DNA of 57,429 nt from Planctomycetota bacterium (GTDB taxonomy: Bacteria > Planctomycetota > B15-G4). The notes under the pieces were generated by a model, which made no database searches, was not told the DNA's origin, and saw only the letters and a program-made list of their open reading frames with translations. This document shows, piece after piece, positions 1-8,857 of the stretch. The position numbers and the translations under genes were made by a program. The stretch lies in NCBI GenBank assembly GCA_029259695.1, contig JAJDEQ010000131.1, positions 1 through 57,429 of the forward strand, read 5' to 3'. Each line of letters starts with the position of its first letter. Position 1 is the first letter of the stretch.

Positions 1-44
1 AGCACGAGCACGACGGCGAGGACGGCGACCTGTCGGCGGGTCAT
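1..44 (-). CDS. N-terminal fragment of a membrane or secreted protein (probable efflux component)
   Basis: Only the first 14 codons lie in the window. The ATG at 44-42 overlaps the TGA of the TetR gene in an ATGA arrangement, so the two are probably translationally coupled. The visible residues begin MTRRQV and run into a Val/Ala/Leu-rich stretch, as in a signal peptide or signal anchor. TetR genes of this kind are often followed by HlyD-type adaptor and RND pump genes, so an efflux adaptor is a reasonable guess. Nothing beyond the hydrophobic start can be seen. Confidence 0.55.
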   Translation of the reverse strand, partial: MTRRQVAVLAVVLV

Positions 45-793
45 GGCCGGGCTCCCGGCGCGCGCGGGCCGCGGGCGGGTGGCGCGGCGCTCGTGGTGGT
101 GTGCGCTGCGGTGGAGACACCCGCCACGGCGAAGTCGAGCAGCCGTGCCAGCACGGCGTCTTCGTCGTCCGCGGTGCAGCGCCCGTGGGTCACCTCGCTG
201 AGCAGTGCGGTGTTGAGCGCGGTGTGGCACATCGAGCCGACGACGAAGAAGACGCGCCAGAAGAGCTCGTCCATGGGCGCGCCCGGGAGGGCCAGGGAGA
301 GGGCCGCGCCGAAGCGCCTGGCGACGTCCTCGAACTGACCGGCCACCAGCCGACGCAGCTCGGGGTCGGGTGCCAGGTGGGCCCGGGCCATGAGCTGGAA
401 CAAGCCCTGGCCTGCCCCGCGGCCCAGGCGCAGGGCCGGGACGATGAAGGCCGTGAGCACGGCGCGCAGGTCCGGACGGTCGTCGCCGGCCCGGGCCAGG
501 GCCTCGTCCAGCAGCCGCAGCCGCTCGGCGTTCATGGGCTCCAGGCGGCGGCGGAAGACCTCGGCGACCAGGGCCGTCTTCGAGCCGAAGTGGTAGTTCA
601 CCGCGGCCAGATTGGCGCCTGCTCCGGCGGTGATCTGCCGCATCGTGGTCTCGCGCAGACCGTGGGCCGAGAACAGCTCCTCGGCCGTGTCGAGCAGTCG
701 CTCGCGGGTGCCGATCTCGGGCTCTGGGGATGAATTCGGCACGGACAGGGCTGTCTTGGCTCTCGAGGTGCGACGGGGGGGGCTGTGAAACAA
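41..793 (-). CDS. TetR/AcrR family transcriptional regulator
   Basis: A 250-residue TetR-type repressor. The N-terminal helix-turn-helix domain covers about residues 27-75: an ERLLDTAEELF helix, the TTMRQI segment and the signature AAVNYHFGSKTALV. The C-terminal ligand domain (about 90-220), with PALRLGRGAGQGLFQLMARA and a hydrophobic FWRVFFVVGSM helix, resembles the TetR_C_30 class. The open frame starts at a TTG (793). A GTG at 742 would give 233 residues and removes a non-conserved leader, and neither has a convincing Shine-Dalgarno. The gene overlaps the start of the next gene, so it is probably the first gene of an operon it controls. The palindromes just upstream (788-810) are candidate operator sites. 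The ligand is unknown. Confidence 0.88.
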   Translation of the reverse strand: MFHSPPRRTSRAKTALSVPNSSPEPEIGTRERLLDTAEELFSAHGLRETTMRQITAGAGANLAAVNYHFGSKTALVAEVFRRRLEPMNAERLRLLDEALARAGDDRPDLRAVLTAFIVPALRLGRGAGQGLFQLMARAHLAPDPELRRLVAGQFEDVARRFGAALSLALPGAPMDELFWRVFFVVGSMCHTALNTALLSEVTHGRCTADDEDAVLARLLDFAVAGVSTAAHTTTSAAPPARGPRAPGARP

Positions 794-810
794 TCGTTTG
801 AAACGTACGT
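788..810. promoter_or_regulatory. Candidate TetR operator (overlapping palindromes)
   Basis: The intergenic region between tetR and nadE holds three overlapping inverted repeats: AAAC-AATC-GTTT (788-799), GTTT-G-AAAC (796-804) and the perfect 8-mer ACGTACGT (803-810). It is more A+T-rich than the surroundings. This is where an autoregulating TetR protein would bind. The operator role is inferred from position and symmetry only. Confidence 0.4.
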
Positions 811-900
811 ATGACTTGAGTTCTCGTCAACTCCTTCCCGCCCGGTGAGGCCGACTGCCCCCGTGTCCCGTGCCTCGCGGTGTGGCAGAGTTCGTGGCCC

Positions 901-3036
901 ATGACGCGCGACGAGCACCAGCCCCCTGCCGCAGGATCCTCGTCGGGTCCCCCCGGGCCGGGTGGTCCGCGGCGCAGCTTCTTCGACCTCTACTCGCACG
1001 GCATGCTGCGCGTGGCCGCCGCCGTGCCCCGCGTGCGCCTGGCCGACCCGGCCGCCAACGCCGGTGAGATCGCAGGGCTGCACGAGCAGGCGGTGCGCCG
1101 CGGCGCGGCCCTGTGTGTGTTCCCGGAGCTGTGTCTCACGGGTTACTCGCTCGACGATCTGCACCAGCAGGGTCCGCTGCTCGAAGCCGCCCTCGCGGGC
1201 CTGGGCGACCTGGGCCGCGCGTCGGCGGACGACACGGGGCTGCTCGTGGTCGGCGCGCCGCTGCGCTTCGACGGCCGCCTGTTCAACTGCGCCGTGGTCT
1301 TCTCGCGTGGCCGGGTGATCGGCGTCGTGCCCAAGAGCTACTTGCCGAACTACCGCGAGTACTACGAGAAGCGTCAGTTCGTGTCGGCGCGCGATGCGGC
1401 CTTCGACACGGTCTCGCTGCTCGGGGAGGACGTGCCCTTCGGCGCCCTGCTGTTTCGCGACGCGCGTCGTCCGGACACCACCCTCGCCATCGAACTGTGC
1501 GAGGACATCTGGGCGCCGATCTCGCCCTCCAGCTACGCCGCCCTCGCCGGCGCGACGATCCTGGCCAACCTCTCGGCGTCCAACGTGACGATCGAGAAGG
1601 CGGGCTACCGTCGCAAGCTCGCTGCAGTCCAGTCGGCCAAGACGCTCTCGGCGTACGTGTACTCGGGCTCGGGGGAGGGCGAGAGCACCACCGACCTGGC
1701 CTGGGACGGCCACGCGATGGTGTGTGAGAACGGTGACCTGCTGGCGGAGTCGCAGCGCTTCGTCGACGAGGCGCAACTCATCGTGGCCGACGTCGATGTG
1801 GAGCGCCTCGTCCAGGAGCGCTCGCGCTACACCAGCTTCACCGACTGCGCCACCGATCACCGGGACCGGGTGCAGGCTCTGCGCGAGGTCCCCTTCGCCT
1901 TCGAGCCCCCGCCGGCGCCCGTGCGTCTCGCACGCGCGATCGCCCGTCACCCGTTCGTCCCCGACGATCGTGCCCAGCGCGACGAACACTGCTTCGAGGC
2001 CTACAACATCCAGGTGGGCGGATTGGTGCAGCGCCTGAGAGCGTCGGGTCTGAAGCGGGTCGTGATCGGTGTGTCGGGCGGCCTCGATTCGACCCAGGCG
2101 CTGATCGTCGCGGTCCGGGCCATGGACCGGCTGGAGCTGCCGCGGCGCAACGTGCTGGCCTACACCATGCCCGGCTACGCCACCAGCGGCGCGTCGCGGA
2201 CCAACGCCCACGCGCTGATGGAAGTGCTCGGCGTGTCGGCGGAGGAGATCGACATCCGGCCGTCGTGCGAGCAGATGTTCCGGGACATCGGCCATCCCTT
2301 CGCCAAGGGCGAGAAGCTGTACGACCTGACCTTCGAGAACGTGCAGGCCGGTGAGCGCACCAGCCACCTGTTCCGTCTGGCCAATCGGCACGGGGGCCTG
2401 GTGGTGGGCACCGGCGATCTGAGCGAGCTGGCCCTGGGCTGGTGCACCTACGGCGTGGGCGACCACATGTCGCACTACAACGTGAACACGTCGGTGCCCA
2501 AGACGCTCATCCGGCACCTGATCCAGTGGGTCGCCGACCGCAAGGAGGCCGGCTCGGAAGCCGCCGAGGTCCTGCGTGCGATCCTCGCCGCCGAGATCAC
2601 CCCCGAACTCGTGCCGCCCGGGGACGACGGAGCGGTGCAGAGCACGGAACAGACCATCGGTCCGTACGACCTGCACGACTTCAGCCTGTACTACGTGACG
2701 CGGCGCGGTTACGGCCCGGGCAAGGTGGCGTTCCTCGCGGCCGAGGCCTGGGCGCGCGACCTGCCCGGTGGTGGCGGCGACTCGGCCTACACGCTCGACG
2801 AGATCCTGCGCTGGCAGCGCGTGTTCCTGCAGCGCTTCTTCCGCACCACCCAGTTCAAGCGCTCGGCCGTCCCCAACGGCCCCAAGGTGGGCTCGGGTGG
2901 TTCGCTCTCACCGCGCGGTGACTGGCGGGCGCCGTCCGACAGCAGCGCCGCACCGTGGGTCAGTGCGCACGACGCCCTGACCGAATGGGTGACGCACTCA
3001 CTCACCGACCTGAACGCAGGAGACACCACGGCATGA
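901..3036 (+). CDS. nadE: Glutamine-dependent NAD+ synthetase
   Basis: A 711-residue cytosolic enzyme that makes NAD+ from deamido-NAD+, ATP and glutamine-derived ammonia. The N-terminal nitrilase-type glutaminase domain shows the Glu-Lys-Cys triad: E76 (FPELC), K145 ([18 protein letters not shown]) and C200 (ELCEDIW). The 69- and 55-residue spacings are those of the Mycobacterium tuberculosis enzyme (E52, K121, C176). The C-terminal synthetase domain starts near residue 365, with the PP-loop SGGLDS at 392-397. The start ATG 901 precedes the family-typical [19 protein letters not shown] segment. The length is near that of the bacterial two-domain form, and no separate ammonia donor is needed. 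The stop overlaps the next gene by ATGA. Confidence 0.97.
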   Translation: MTRDEHQPPAAGSSSGPPGPGGPRRSFFDLYSHGMLRVAAAVPRVRLADPAANAGEIAGLHEQAVRRGAALCVFPELCLTGYSLDDLHQQGPLLEAALAGLGDLGRASADDTGLLVVGAPLRFDGRLFNCAVVFSRGRVIGVVPKSYLPNYREYYEKRQFVSARDAAFDTVSLLGEDVPFGALLFRDARRPDTTLAIELCEDIWAPISPSSYAALAGATILANLSASNVTIEKAGYRRKLAAVQSAKTLSAYVYSGSGEGESTTDLAWDGHAMVCENGDLLAESQRFVDEAQLIVADVDVERLVQERSRYTSFTDCATDHRDRVQALREVPFAFEPPPAPVRLARAIARHPFVPDDRAQRDEHCFEAYNIQVGGLVQRLRASGLKRVVIGVSGGLDSTQALIVAVRAMDRLELPRRNVLAYTMPGYATSGASRTNAHALMEVLGVSAEEIDIRPSCEQMFRDIGHPFAKGEKLYDLTFENVQAGERTSHLFRLANRHGGLVVGTGDLSELALGWCTYGVGDHMSHYNVNTSVPKTLIRHLIQWVADRKEAGSEAAEVLRAILAAEITPELVPPGDDGAVQSTEQTIGPYDLHDFSLYYVTRRGYGPGKVAFLAAEAWARDLPGGGGDSAYTLDEILRWQRVFLQRFFRTTQFKRSAVPNGPKVGSGGSLSPRGDWRAPSDSSAAPWVSAHDALTEWVTHSLTDLNAGDTTA

Positions 3037-3578
3037 CGCAGACCGCCGAATGGTTCGTGCGACCGGCACGCCCCGAGGACCTGAGCCGCATCGTCGAGTT
3101 CAACCTGGGACTCGCCCGCGAGACCGAGGACAAGCAGCTCGACGAGGATGTGTTGCGCCAGGGTGTGCGCCGGCTGCTCGCTGACCCGGATCGCGGTCGG
3201 TATCGCGTGGTGGAGATCTCGGAGGACGCCCGCCGGGCGGGGGTCCGCGAGGATCGGCGCAGCCGCCCGCGCCACGACAGCGAGGGCCACGTGGTCGGCG
3301 CCCTGATGCTCACGGTGGAGTGGAGCGATTGGCGCAACGGCTGGTTCTGGTGGATCCAGAGCGTGTACGTCGACCCGGAGTACCGCGGGACGGGCGTGTA
3401 TCGCGCGTTGCACGAGTCGGTCGTGCGCGAAGCCCGCGCGGCGGGGGACGTGTGCGGTGTGCGTCTCTACGTCGAGCGCGAGAACGACAAGGCCCGCCGC
3501 ACCTATGAACACCTCGGCATGCAGGCCAGCGGCTACCTGATCTACGCGACCGACTTCGGGGTCTCGGGTGACGGCTGA
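3033..3578 (+). CDS. GNAT family N-acetyltransferase
   Basis: A 181-residue single-domain GNAT protein. The acetyl-CoA-binding motif A is visible as [18 protein letters not shown] (about residues 108-125), followed by the C-terminal [13 protein letters not shown] segment typical of motif B. The start ATG overlaps the nadE TGA (ATGA at 3033-3036), so it is translated together with NAD synthetase. An insertion of basic residues ([18 protein letters not shown]) before the core beta strands looks like a surface loop. The acyl acceptor cannot be told from the sequence. The coupling to nadE may only reflect operon packing or may point to a role near NAD metabolism. Confidence 0.85.
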   Translation: MTQTAEWFVRPARPEDLSRIVEFNLGLARETEDKQLDEDVLRQGVRRLLADPDRGRYRVVEISEDARRAGVREDRRSRPRHDSEGHVVGALMLTVEWSDWRNGWFWWIQSVYVDPEYRGTGVYRALHESVVREARAAGDVCGVRLYVERENDKARRTYEHLGMQASGYLIYATDFGVSGDG

Positions 3579-4518
3579 GGTCGACATCCACGTCGCCGAC
3601 GCCGACGAGCGGCGTGCGGCCTACGCCAACGTGCACGAGGCGTGGGGCGGTGACACGCCGCTGGACGAGTGGGTCGCCGGGCGCGAGGAATCGGCGCGTC
3701 ACTGTCGCGGCGAGTGGTGGGTGCTGACCGTGGACGGCGAGGTGCTCTCGTCGCTCGGCTGCTACCCGCTGGAGCTGAGTTTCGCCGGAGTGGTTGCCCC
3801 CGCGTTCGGATGGGGGGCCGTGCACACGCCGCCTGCCGCCCGCCGCCGGGGCTACGCCGAACGACTCTGCCGCGAGGTGCTGCGGGTGTGCGCGGAGCGG
3901 GGCCAGGTGTTCGGTCTGCTGTTCTCCGGGATCGGGGCCGAGTACTACGAACGCATGGGTTTCGTGCCCCTGCCCGTCGAGTCGGCGGTCTGCAACGACC
4001 CGCCGGCGCTGGCGGAGTCGGGACCTCGGGCCGAACTCGTGCCGGTCGACCCCGCCACGTGCCTGGAACACCTGGGCGCGCTCTATGCCGCTGAGCACGA
4101 ACACACCGCGGTGTACCTCGCCCGCTCGCAGGACTACTGGCGCTACAGCCTGGTCAAGGAGCCGGACACCGAGTTCGTGTTGGTGCCCGGCGACGCGGGG
4201 GGCGCGGGTGCTGACGGGGCGCGCGGTTTCGTGCGCTTCGGACTGCAGGCGGACCTGCTGTATCCGGAGGAGGTCGTGTTGCCGCGCGGTTCTGCCGCTG
4301 AGCGAGCCGCGGTGTGGCGCGCCGTGTCCGCCCTCGCGGTCGAGCGGGGCCGGCCGCGCGTGGGCGGCTGGCTCTCACCGCCGACGGGACTCGCCGACCA
4401 CTTCGCGCGCAAGCCGCTCTCGGCGATCCCGATGGTGTGTTCGCTGGATCCGTCCCATCCGGTGCCGACGGGGCTGGGGCCCGAACAGTACCGCTTCTAC
4501 GCCACCGATCACTTCTGA
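3568..4518 (+). CDS. GNAT family N-acetyltransferase, LYC1/Eis-like
   Basis: A 316-residue protein whose N-terminal half (about 1-150) is a GNAT fold: AVHTPPAARRRGYAERLCREVL is the CoA pyrophosphate loop and YYERMGFVPL the terminal strand. The C-terminal half has a second alpha/beta domain of the kind seen in yeast LYC1-like lysine acetyltransferases. That comparison rests on layout and the YYERMGF motif and is tentative. The start is GTG 3568, overlapping the preceding GNAT gene by 11 bp. It ends the nadE-GNAT-GNAT operon. The substrate is unknown. Confidence 0.8.
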   Translation: MTAEVDIHVADADERRAAYANVHEAWGGDTPLDEWVAGREESARHCRGEWWVLTVDGEVLSSLGCYPLELSFAGVVAPAFGWGAVHTPPAARRRGYAERLCREVLRVCAERGQVFGLLFSGIGAEYYERMGFVPLPVESAVCNDPPALAESGPRAELVPVDPATCLEHLGALYAAEHEHTAVYLARSQDYWRYSLVKEPDTEFVLVPGDAGGAGADGARGFVRFGLQADLLYPEEVVLPRGSAAERAAVWRAVSALAVERGRPRVGGWLSPPTGLADHFARKPLSAIPMVCSLDPSHPVPTGLGPEQYRFYATDHF

Positions 4519-4598
4519 TCCACGCGGGGCAGAGCTGACTGGGAACGTCGTGGGCGAGATGGAATCATGGGTGCACCGCTCGTTGGGAGGGCATGTCC

Positions 4599-4895
4599 AT
4601 GAGAGCCGCCGTGGCCTGGTATCGCCGCGATCAGTGGGAGCGTCTGCGCGACGTCGTCGCGGATCCCGAGATGCTCGAGGATTCCTACGACGCGTGGGTC
4701 AGCTTCGCGTCGAGGCGCATGAGTGAGCTCCGGCGCGAGGGCGTGGAGCCGGTGCGCCTCTTCGTCGAGGTCAAGGCCCTGGAGCACTGGTGCCGCGCCA
4801 ACGGCCGTGACGTGGACGGTGCCGCGCGAGCGGCCTACGCCAGCCAGCTCCTGAGTCGCCACGCTTCCGCTGGGGAGAGCGGCGAAGAGGCCTGA
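4599..4895 (+). CDS. Conserved small hypothetical protein
   Basis: A 98-residue, mostly helical, charged protein starting MRAAVAWYRRDQWERL. The pattern AVAWY..DQW, EEL/EDSYDAW and LEHWCRANG recalls a small bacterial family of unknown function whose members also begin with an AVAWY/QW segment. The start at 4599 is chosen over the ATG at 4593 because GGGAGG at 4585-4590 lies 8 nt upstream of it but only 2 nt from the earlier ATG. No signal peptide or metal-binding motif is seen. No function can be assigned. Confidence 0.75.
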   Translation: MRAAVAWYRRDQWERLRDVVADPEMLEDSYDAWVSFASRRMSELRREGVEPVRLFVEVKALEHWCRANGRDVDGAARAAYASQLLSRHASAGESGEEA

Positions 4896-5046
4896 GGGGG
4901 TACGCCCATCGATCGGGCCCCCTACGCCCTTCGGCGGGGCGTGCGCTACGACGCCGCGGACGACACTGCATGGTCGTCCCAGATCCTTGCCCCAAATCCC
5001 CGTGACCCAGGCCGTCCGGCCGGGTCCGACTGTCGGGAGTGCACCC

Positions 5047-5856
5047 GTGGAAGTCTCCTCGATCATGTCCCGCGACCTCGTCACCGTGACGCCGACCCTT
5101 GCGGTCAGCGCGGCGCTCCAGCTCATGTACGACGAGGACATCCGGCACCTGCCCGTGCTTGAGAACGACCAGCTCATGGGTGTCGTCACCGATCGCGACC
5201 TGCGCACGCTGGTCCACGAGGAGGACGCCGCGAGGGGCGTGGCCAAGGCATCGGCGACGGTGGCCGACGTGATGCAGACGGCCATCTCCGTCGTGGCGCC
5301 GGAGGACACGATCGTGGCCGCGGCGGTCGAGTTCGTGTTGCTCAAGATCGGCTGCCTCCCGGTGGTCCAGGGCAAGCAACTGCTCGGCATCCTGACCGAG
5401 ATGGACATGCTCGTGGCCTACGTGAAGGCCTGTCGCCGCGGCGACCTGAAGGGCGAAGCGGACGTGCCGGCCGTCTCGCGGCTGATGACACGCGACCCGA
5501 AGGTGCTGGCCCCCGACGCCTCGGTCCGCGAAGCGGACGCGCTGTGCCGGCGGCTGCACGCGCGACACGTGCCGGTGGTGGACGACGGCCGCTTGGTGGG
5601 CATCGTGTCCGACCGGGACATGCATCACCGGGGCGACAGCGATTGGGCCGAGCGCACCCCGGTGGGAGACGTGATGGCTACCGAAGTCGTCACGGCGAAG
5701 CCCGATGACCGCCTGCCCGACGCCGCCGAGACCATGGCCAGCGCCAAGATCGGCGCCCTGCCCGTGGTGCAGGACGGGCGCATCGTGGGCATCCTGACCC
5801 TGACCGACCTGCTCGACCACTGCATGAACTCACTGCGCGAGCCCGACACGGTCTGA
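5047..5856 (+). CDS. Four-CBS-domain protein
   Basis: About 269 residues made almost entirely of two CBS pairs. Each repeat has the typical form: IMSRDLVTVTP...RHLPVLENDQLMGVVTDRDL, VMQTAISVVAP...LPVVQGKQLLGILTEMDM, LMTRDPKVLAP...VPVVDDGRLVGIVSDRDM and VMATEVVTAKP...LPVVQDGRIVGILTLTDL. CBS pairs bind adenine nucleotides or S-adenosyl ligands and usually regulate a partner; no catalytic domain is attached. GTG 5047 is preferred, with GGGAG 8-9 nt upstream. An in-frame TTG at 4987 would add 20 non-conserved residues. It stands alone, followed by a hairpin at 5878-5902, so it is probably monocistronic. Confidence 0.88.
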   Translation: MEVSSIMSRDLVTVTPTLAVSAALQLMYDEDIRHLPVLENDQLMGVVTDRDLRTLVHEEDAARGVAKASATVADVMQTAISVVAPEDTIVAAAVEFVLLKIGCLPVVQGKQLLGILTEMDMLVAYVKACRRGDLKGEADVPAVSRLMTRDPKVLAPDASVREADALCRRLHARHVPVVDDGRLVGIVSDRDMHHRGDSDWAERTPVGDVMATEVVTAKPDDRLPDAAETMASAKIGALPVVQDGRIVGILTLTDLLDHCMNSLREPDTV

Positions 5857-5877
5857 GCGGGCCGTGAATCAACGCGA

Positions 5878-5902
5878 CCTCCCGGGGGGATGATCCGGGA
5901 GG
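5878..5902. terminator. GC-rich hairpin between convergent genes
   Basis: CCTCCCGG (5878-5885) and CCGGGAGG (5895-5902) form a perfect 8-bp stem with a 9-nt loop, 22 nt after the CBS gene stop. There is no U-run, so it may act as a bidirectional or Rho-assisted end. The rest of 5857-6153 shows no further gene or motif. Confidence 0.5.
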
Positions 5903-6153
5903 CCGCTCGGGTAAGTCAGGAGGAGGACCCGCGAGCGGCGACGTCGGGCGCGCTGGAGACGGCGCCGGCGGACCGGGTGTGCGCCCCTGAGACGCACCCG
6001 CACGGCGTCGTGGTTCGTCCCGACGCCGCCCCTCGCAGGAGACACCCTGTTCGCCGGCTTGGCCGGGGTGGATGCAGCGGTTCCCCGCGAAGTCCGGCTC
6101 CAGGCGGGCCGCCCGCTCAGTCCCACGGCCCTGTCCGGCCGCCGCCGGCGAGC

Positions 6154-7506
6154 TCAGAAGATGGGCAGCTCCAGGCCGTTGGTGGAGCTCAGGGCGTCCG
6201 CCGGGCCCCCGTCGGGCAGGAACACCTGCAACGTGATCACCGTGGGTGGGAAGCCCAGCGGGATCGAAGCGGGCAGGAAGGCCTGACCGGCGCCCGGTCC
6301 CACGCCGCCCAAGGGCCCCATCAGCCCGGTCTGGATCACCGGGGTGATCAACAGGTCGCAGCCGTTGGCCAGGGGGAACTCGTCCCGGTCCAGCCCGGCC
6401 AGCAGGATCGCCCAGGCACCGCCCAGGCCCCCGGTGACCTTCAGCGTCACGTCGGCCCCGGCCCGCGGACAGCCTTCGAGCGACAGCTCGGGCTGGAAGC
6501 CGCCGACACCCGGGCAGGCTTCGCCGTAGCGCAGTCCGGGTGCGTCGGCGAGCCAGGCGAACAGGTTGCGCGCGTACTGGCGGTTGTCGAACTCGTGCAG
6601 GTCCGAGCCCTGTCCGTTGGCGTTGAAGAACGTGTTGCGGTCGTAGTGCCCGGCGACGCGCCCGGCGCCGTACTCGAGCACGACCAGGGCGGCGTCCTCG
6701 TCGGTAGAGGGTCGCAGCGAGCCGCCGCTCTTCTCGTCGTTGATGCGGATCATGTTCTTCGCGCGCACCAGGACGACCGGGTCGACGTTGTCGAGCCCGT
6801 GGGTGAGGGTCAGCGGCGACACGCCTTCACCCTTGAAGGCGTTCACGTCGTCCGCGGTGCCGAGCAGCCCGTCGGGTCCCACGAGGATCGGGTGCAGGCC
6901 GTGGTCGACACCGCCCACGACGAAGTCACCCAGGTTGCGGTCGAGCGCATAGGTCTCGCGATCCTGGTTCATGACCAGATCGAAGTGATCGAGGAACGGC
7001 TGATCCGAGCAGGGAGCGGCGCCCCAGCTCTTGCCGAAACCGCGATCGCTGATGAACAGTGCGCCGCCGCCCTGGCAGACCCAGTCCGCGACGCGTTGGG
7101 TGTCCGCCGGGGGGTAGCCGGCGTTGTTCGAACCGAACACGATCACGTCGTAGTCGGACAGGTCGAGGGCCGAGAGGTCCACCGGCGTGCTGTCCGGGAA
7201 CGGCCCCTCGATCAGCTGCTCGATCACGAAGCCGTCCGCCTCCAGTTGTTCGCGCAACTCGCCCCAACCGTGGTTGCCCTGGGACGTGTCGTGATCGAAG
7301 ACGTCGCACAGCTCATCGTCGCCGAAGGAACTCGTGCCTTGTCCGCCGCGGATGAACAGGACGCGGTCCTGCGCGGCCGCCTGGCGGCCGAGGCCCAACG
7401 TGCAGTCGCGGCCGTCGGCGCCTCCCGGGAGGTCCAGGGAGGGGCCGGCGACGAACAGCGCCGTGAGGGCGCCGATGCGTGCACAGCGTGTCGTACGGGG
7501 AAGCAT
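6154..7506 (-). CDS. Secreted protein with a GATase/ThuA-like domain and planctomycete-type C-terminal module
   Basis: 450 residues from ATG 7506. A basic, hydrophobic N-terminus (MLPRTTRCARIGALTALFVAG) is a probable signal peptide. Residues about 50-320 include DLSDYDVIVFGSNNAGYPP and WVCQGGGALFISDRGFG. This alternation of strand and glycine turn is typical of the class-I GATase/ThuA fold used in many secreted planctomycete proteins, and no catalytic Cys is evident. The C-terminal about 110 residues (VTGGLGGAWAILLAG ... LQVFLPDGGPADALSSTNG) match in style a beta-rich module found at the ends of many exported proteins of high-GC Planctomycetota. It is a lone gene with no clear substrate. Confidence 0.7.
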   Translation of the reverse strand: MLPRTTRCARIGALTALFVAGPSLDLPGGADGRDCTLGLGRQAAAQDRVLFIRGGQGTSSFGDDELCDVFDHDTSQGNHGWGELREQLEADGFVIEQLIEGPFPDSTPVDLSALDLSDYDVIVFGSNNAGYPPADTQRVADWVCQGGGALFISDRGFGKSWGAAPCSDQPFLDHFDLVMNQDRETYALDRNLGDFVVGGVDHGLHPILVGPDGLLGTADDVNAFKGEGVSPLTLTHGLDNVDPVVLVRAKNMIRINDEKSGGSLRPSTDEDAALVVLEYGAGRVAGHYDRNTFFNANGQGSDLHEFDNRQYARNLFAWLADAPGLRYGEACPGVGGFQPELSLEGCPRAGADVTLKVTGGLGGAWAILLAGLDRDEFPLANGCDLLITPVIQTGLMGPLGGVGPGAGQAFLPASIPLGFPPTVITLQVFLPDGGPADALSSTNGLELPIF

Positions 7507-7681
7507 GATCGGACGGCGCGCTCGGTGACAGCGCCGCTTCAGACTACACCCGGAGCGAGAATGCGGGGGGATGGCCCGCCGGGAGCCCGGAAACAGCGCC
7601 TCCGGGGGCATGGGCCGCCCCGGGGAGAAGAGCTGGAGGGCGCCTGGGACTGCCGGCGCCTGGGTCCCGTCGGTCTCGATG

Positions 7682-7730
7682 TCCCGGTGGGCGTGGAGAT
7701 CCCGGTGGGCGTGGAGCCGGCTGCGCCGGC
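7682..7730. repeat. 18-bp tandem duplication followed by a GC hairpin
   Basis: TCCCGGTGGGCGTGGAG is repeated twice head to tail with an 18-bp period (7682-7699 and 7700-7717). Next to it GCCGGC-TGC-GCCGGC (7716-7730) forms a short hairpin just 3' of the stop of the leftward phosphatase gene and may help end that transcript. No U-run is present. Confidence 0.45.
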
Positions 7731-7732
7731 GG

Positions 7733-8857
7733 TCAGCCGACCACCAGCGAGAGCATGGTCTGGTCGTCCCCGGCGGGGCGCCCGGCGGCGAACTCGTCGA
7801 CGGCGGCGAGGATCGCGTCGAGCAGCGGGCCACCCGACAGTCCCGACTCGGTCACGAGTCGCAACAGACGCTGCCGGCCGAAGAGCTCGTTGGGGTCACC
7901 CGTGCGCGCTTCGGTGATGCCGTCGGTGTAGACCAGGAGCTGGTCGCCGGGGGCGATGTCCGTGGTGGACTCCTCGCGCTCGATGTCGGGGAACGCCGGC
8001 GACACGCAGGGTCCGCTGAGTCCCAGTTCGGTGCGCTCGCGGTTCGAGCCCCACAGCAGCGCCGCGGGGTGTCCGGCGTTCACGTATTCCAGCACGCCGC
8101 TGCGCGCGTCGACACGGCCGCAGAACACGGTCACGAAGCGATCGCTGTCGAACGACGCCAGGCCGTCGGAGATGCGCGAGACGATCGCGCCGGGTGCGTA
8201 GCCGTCCCCGTGTCCGTTGTGGAAGGCTGACTTCACCAGGCCCAGGAGCATGGCGGCGCGCACGCCGTGCCCGCTCACGTCCGTCACGAGGAAGGACAGG
8301 CGGCCGTCGGCCTCGACGAAGTCGTAGAAGTCGCCGCTGACCGCCTCGCACGAGCGATAGCGGGTCTCGAGCGCGAGGCCCTTCGCCCGCGGGTACGCCT
8401 GGGGCAGCATGCTGTGCTGGAACGCGCGCGCCTCGTCGAGCTGGCGTTCGAGGCGGGCGACGTACTCGCGGTTCTGCGCGGCGAGCCGGTGCAGCTCGAG
8501 GCAGCGGTCGACGAGTGTCAGCAGCACCGAACGGTCGAACGGCTTCTGGATGAAGTAGAAGGCCTTCTCGCGGATTGCGCGGATGAACTGTGCATCCAGC
8601 TCGTGGACGCTGCCGGTCATGAAGATCACTTCGAGGTCGGGGCAGGCTTCGCGCAGCTTGGCAGCCAGCTCGAAACCGTTGAGTTCGGGCATGCGCACGT
8701 CGAGCAGGGCGAGTTCGGGCTCGAACTCGGCGGCCAGTTCGAGCGCGGCGCGGGCATTGCTCTCCGTGGCCACGCGGTGATCGGATTGGAGCAGCCGCTC
8801 CACGCTGCGCAGCATGCCCGGCTCGTCGTCCACGACGAGGATGCGATGACGGGTCAT
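7733..8857 (-). CDS. Response regulator with PP2C (SpoIIE/RsbU-type) phosphatase output
   Basis: 374 residues from ATG 8857. The receiver domain (1-120) has the acidic pocket VVDDEP, the phospho-acceptor Asp in LALLDVRMPELNG, the switch Thr in VIFMTGS and the conserved Lys in FIQKPF. A helical linker leads to a PP2C/SpoIIE Ser-Thr phosphatase domain (about 170-374) with metal-binding segments GDFYDF, VTDVSGHG, VYTDGITEA and GDDQTMLSL. Proteins of this layout dephosphorylate anti-anti-sigma or similar STAS partners. The ATG overlaps the stop of the kinase gene (ATGA), so the two form a two-component pair. No STAS or anti-sigma gene is nearby, so the target is elsewhere. Confidence 0.92.
   Translation of the reverse strand: MTRHRILVVDDEPGMLRSVERLLQSDHRVATESNARAALELAAEFEPELALLDVRMPELNGFELAAKLREACPDLEVIFMTGSVHELDAQFIRAIREKAFYFIQKPFDRSVLLTLVDRCLELHRLAAQNREYVARLERQLDEARAFQHSMLPQAYPRAKGLALETRYRSCEAVSGDFYDFVEADGRLSFLVTDVSGHGVRAAMLLGLVKSAFHNGHGDGYAPGAIVSRISDGLASFDSDRFVTVFCGRVDARSGVLEYVNAGHPAALLWGSNRERTELGLSGPCVSPAFPDIEREESTTDIAPGDQLLVYTDGITEARTGDPNELFGRQRLLRLVTESGLSGGPLLDAILAAVDEFAAGRPAGDDQTMLSLVVG

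Noticed and set aside
598..2676. A 692-codon frame on the minus strand opposite nadE
   Set aside because: It lies wholly antisense to a clear NAD synthetase with intact catalytic residues. Its translation is His/Arg/Val-rich without any domain, as expected for the third-position bias of GC-rich genes.
5890..7917. A 675-codon plus-strand frame across the secreted GATase-like gene
   Set aside because: It is antisense to a gene with signal peptide and recognisable domains. Its own product has no recognisable motif.
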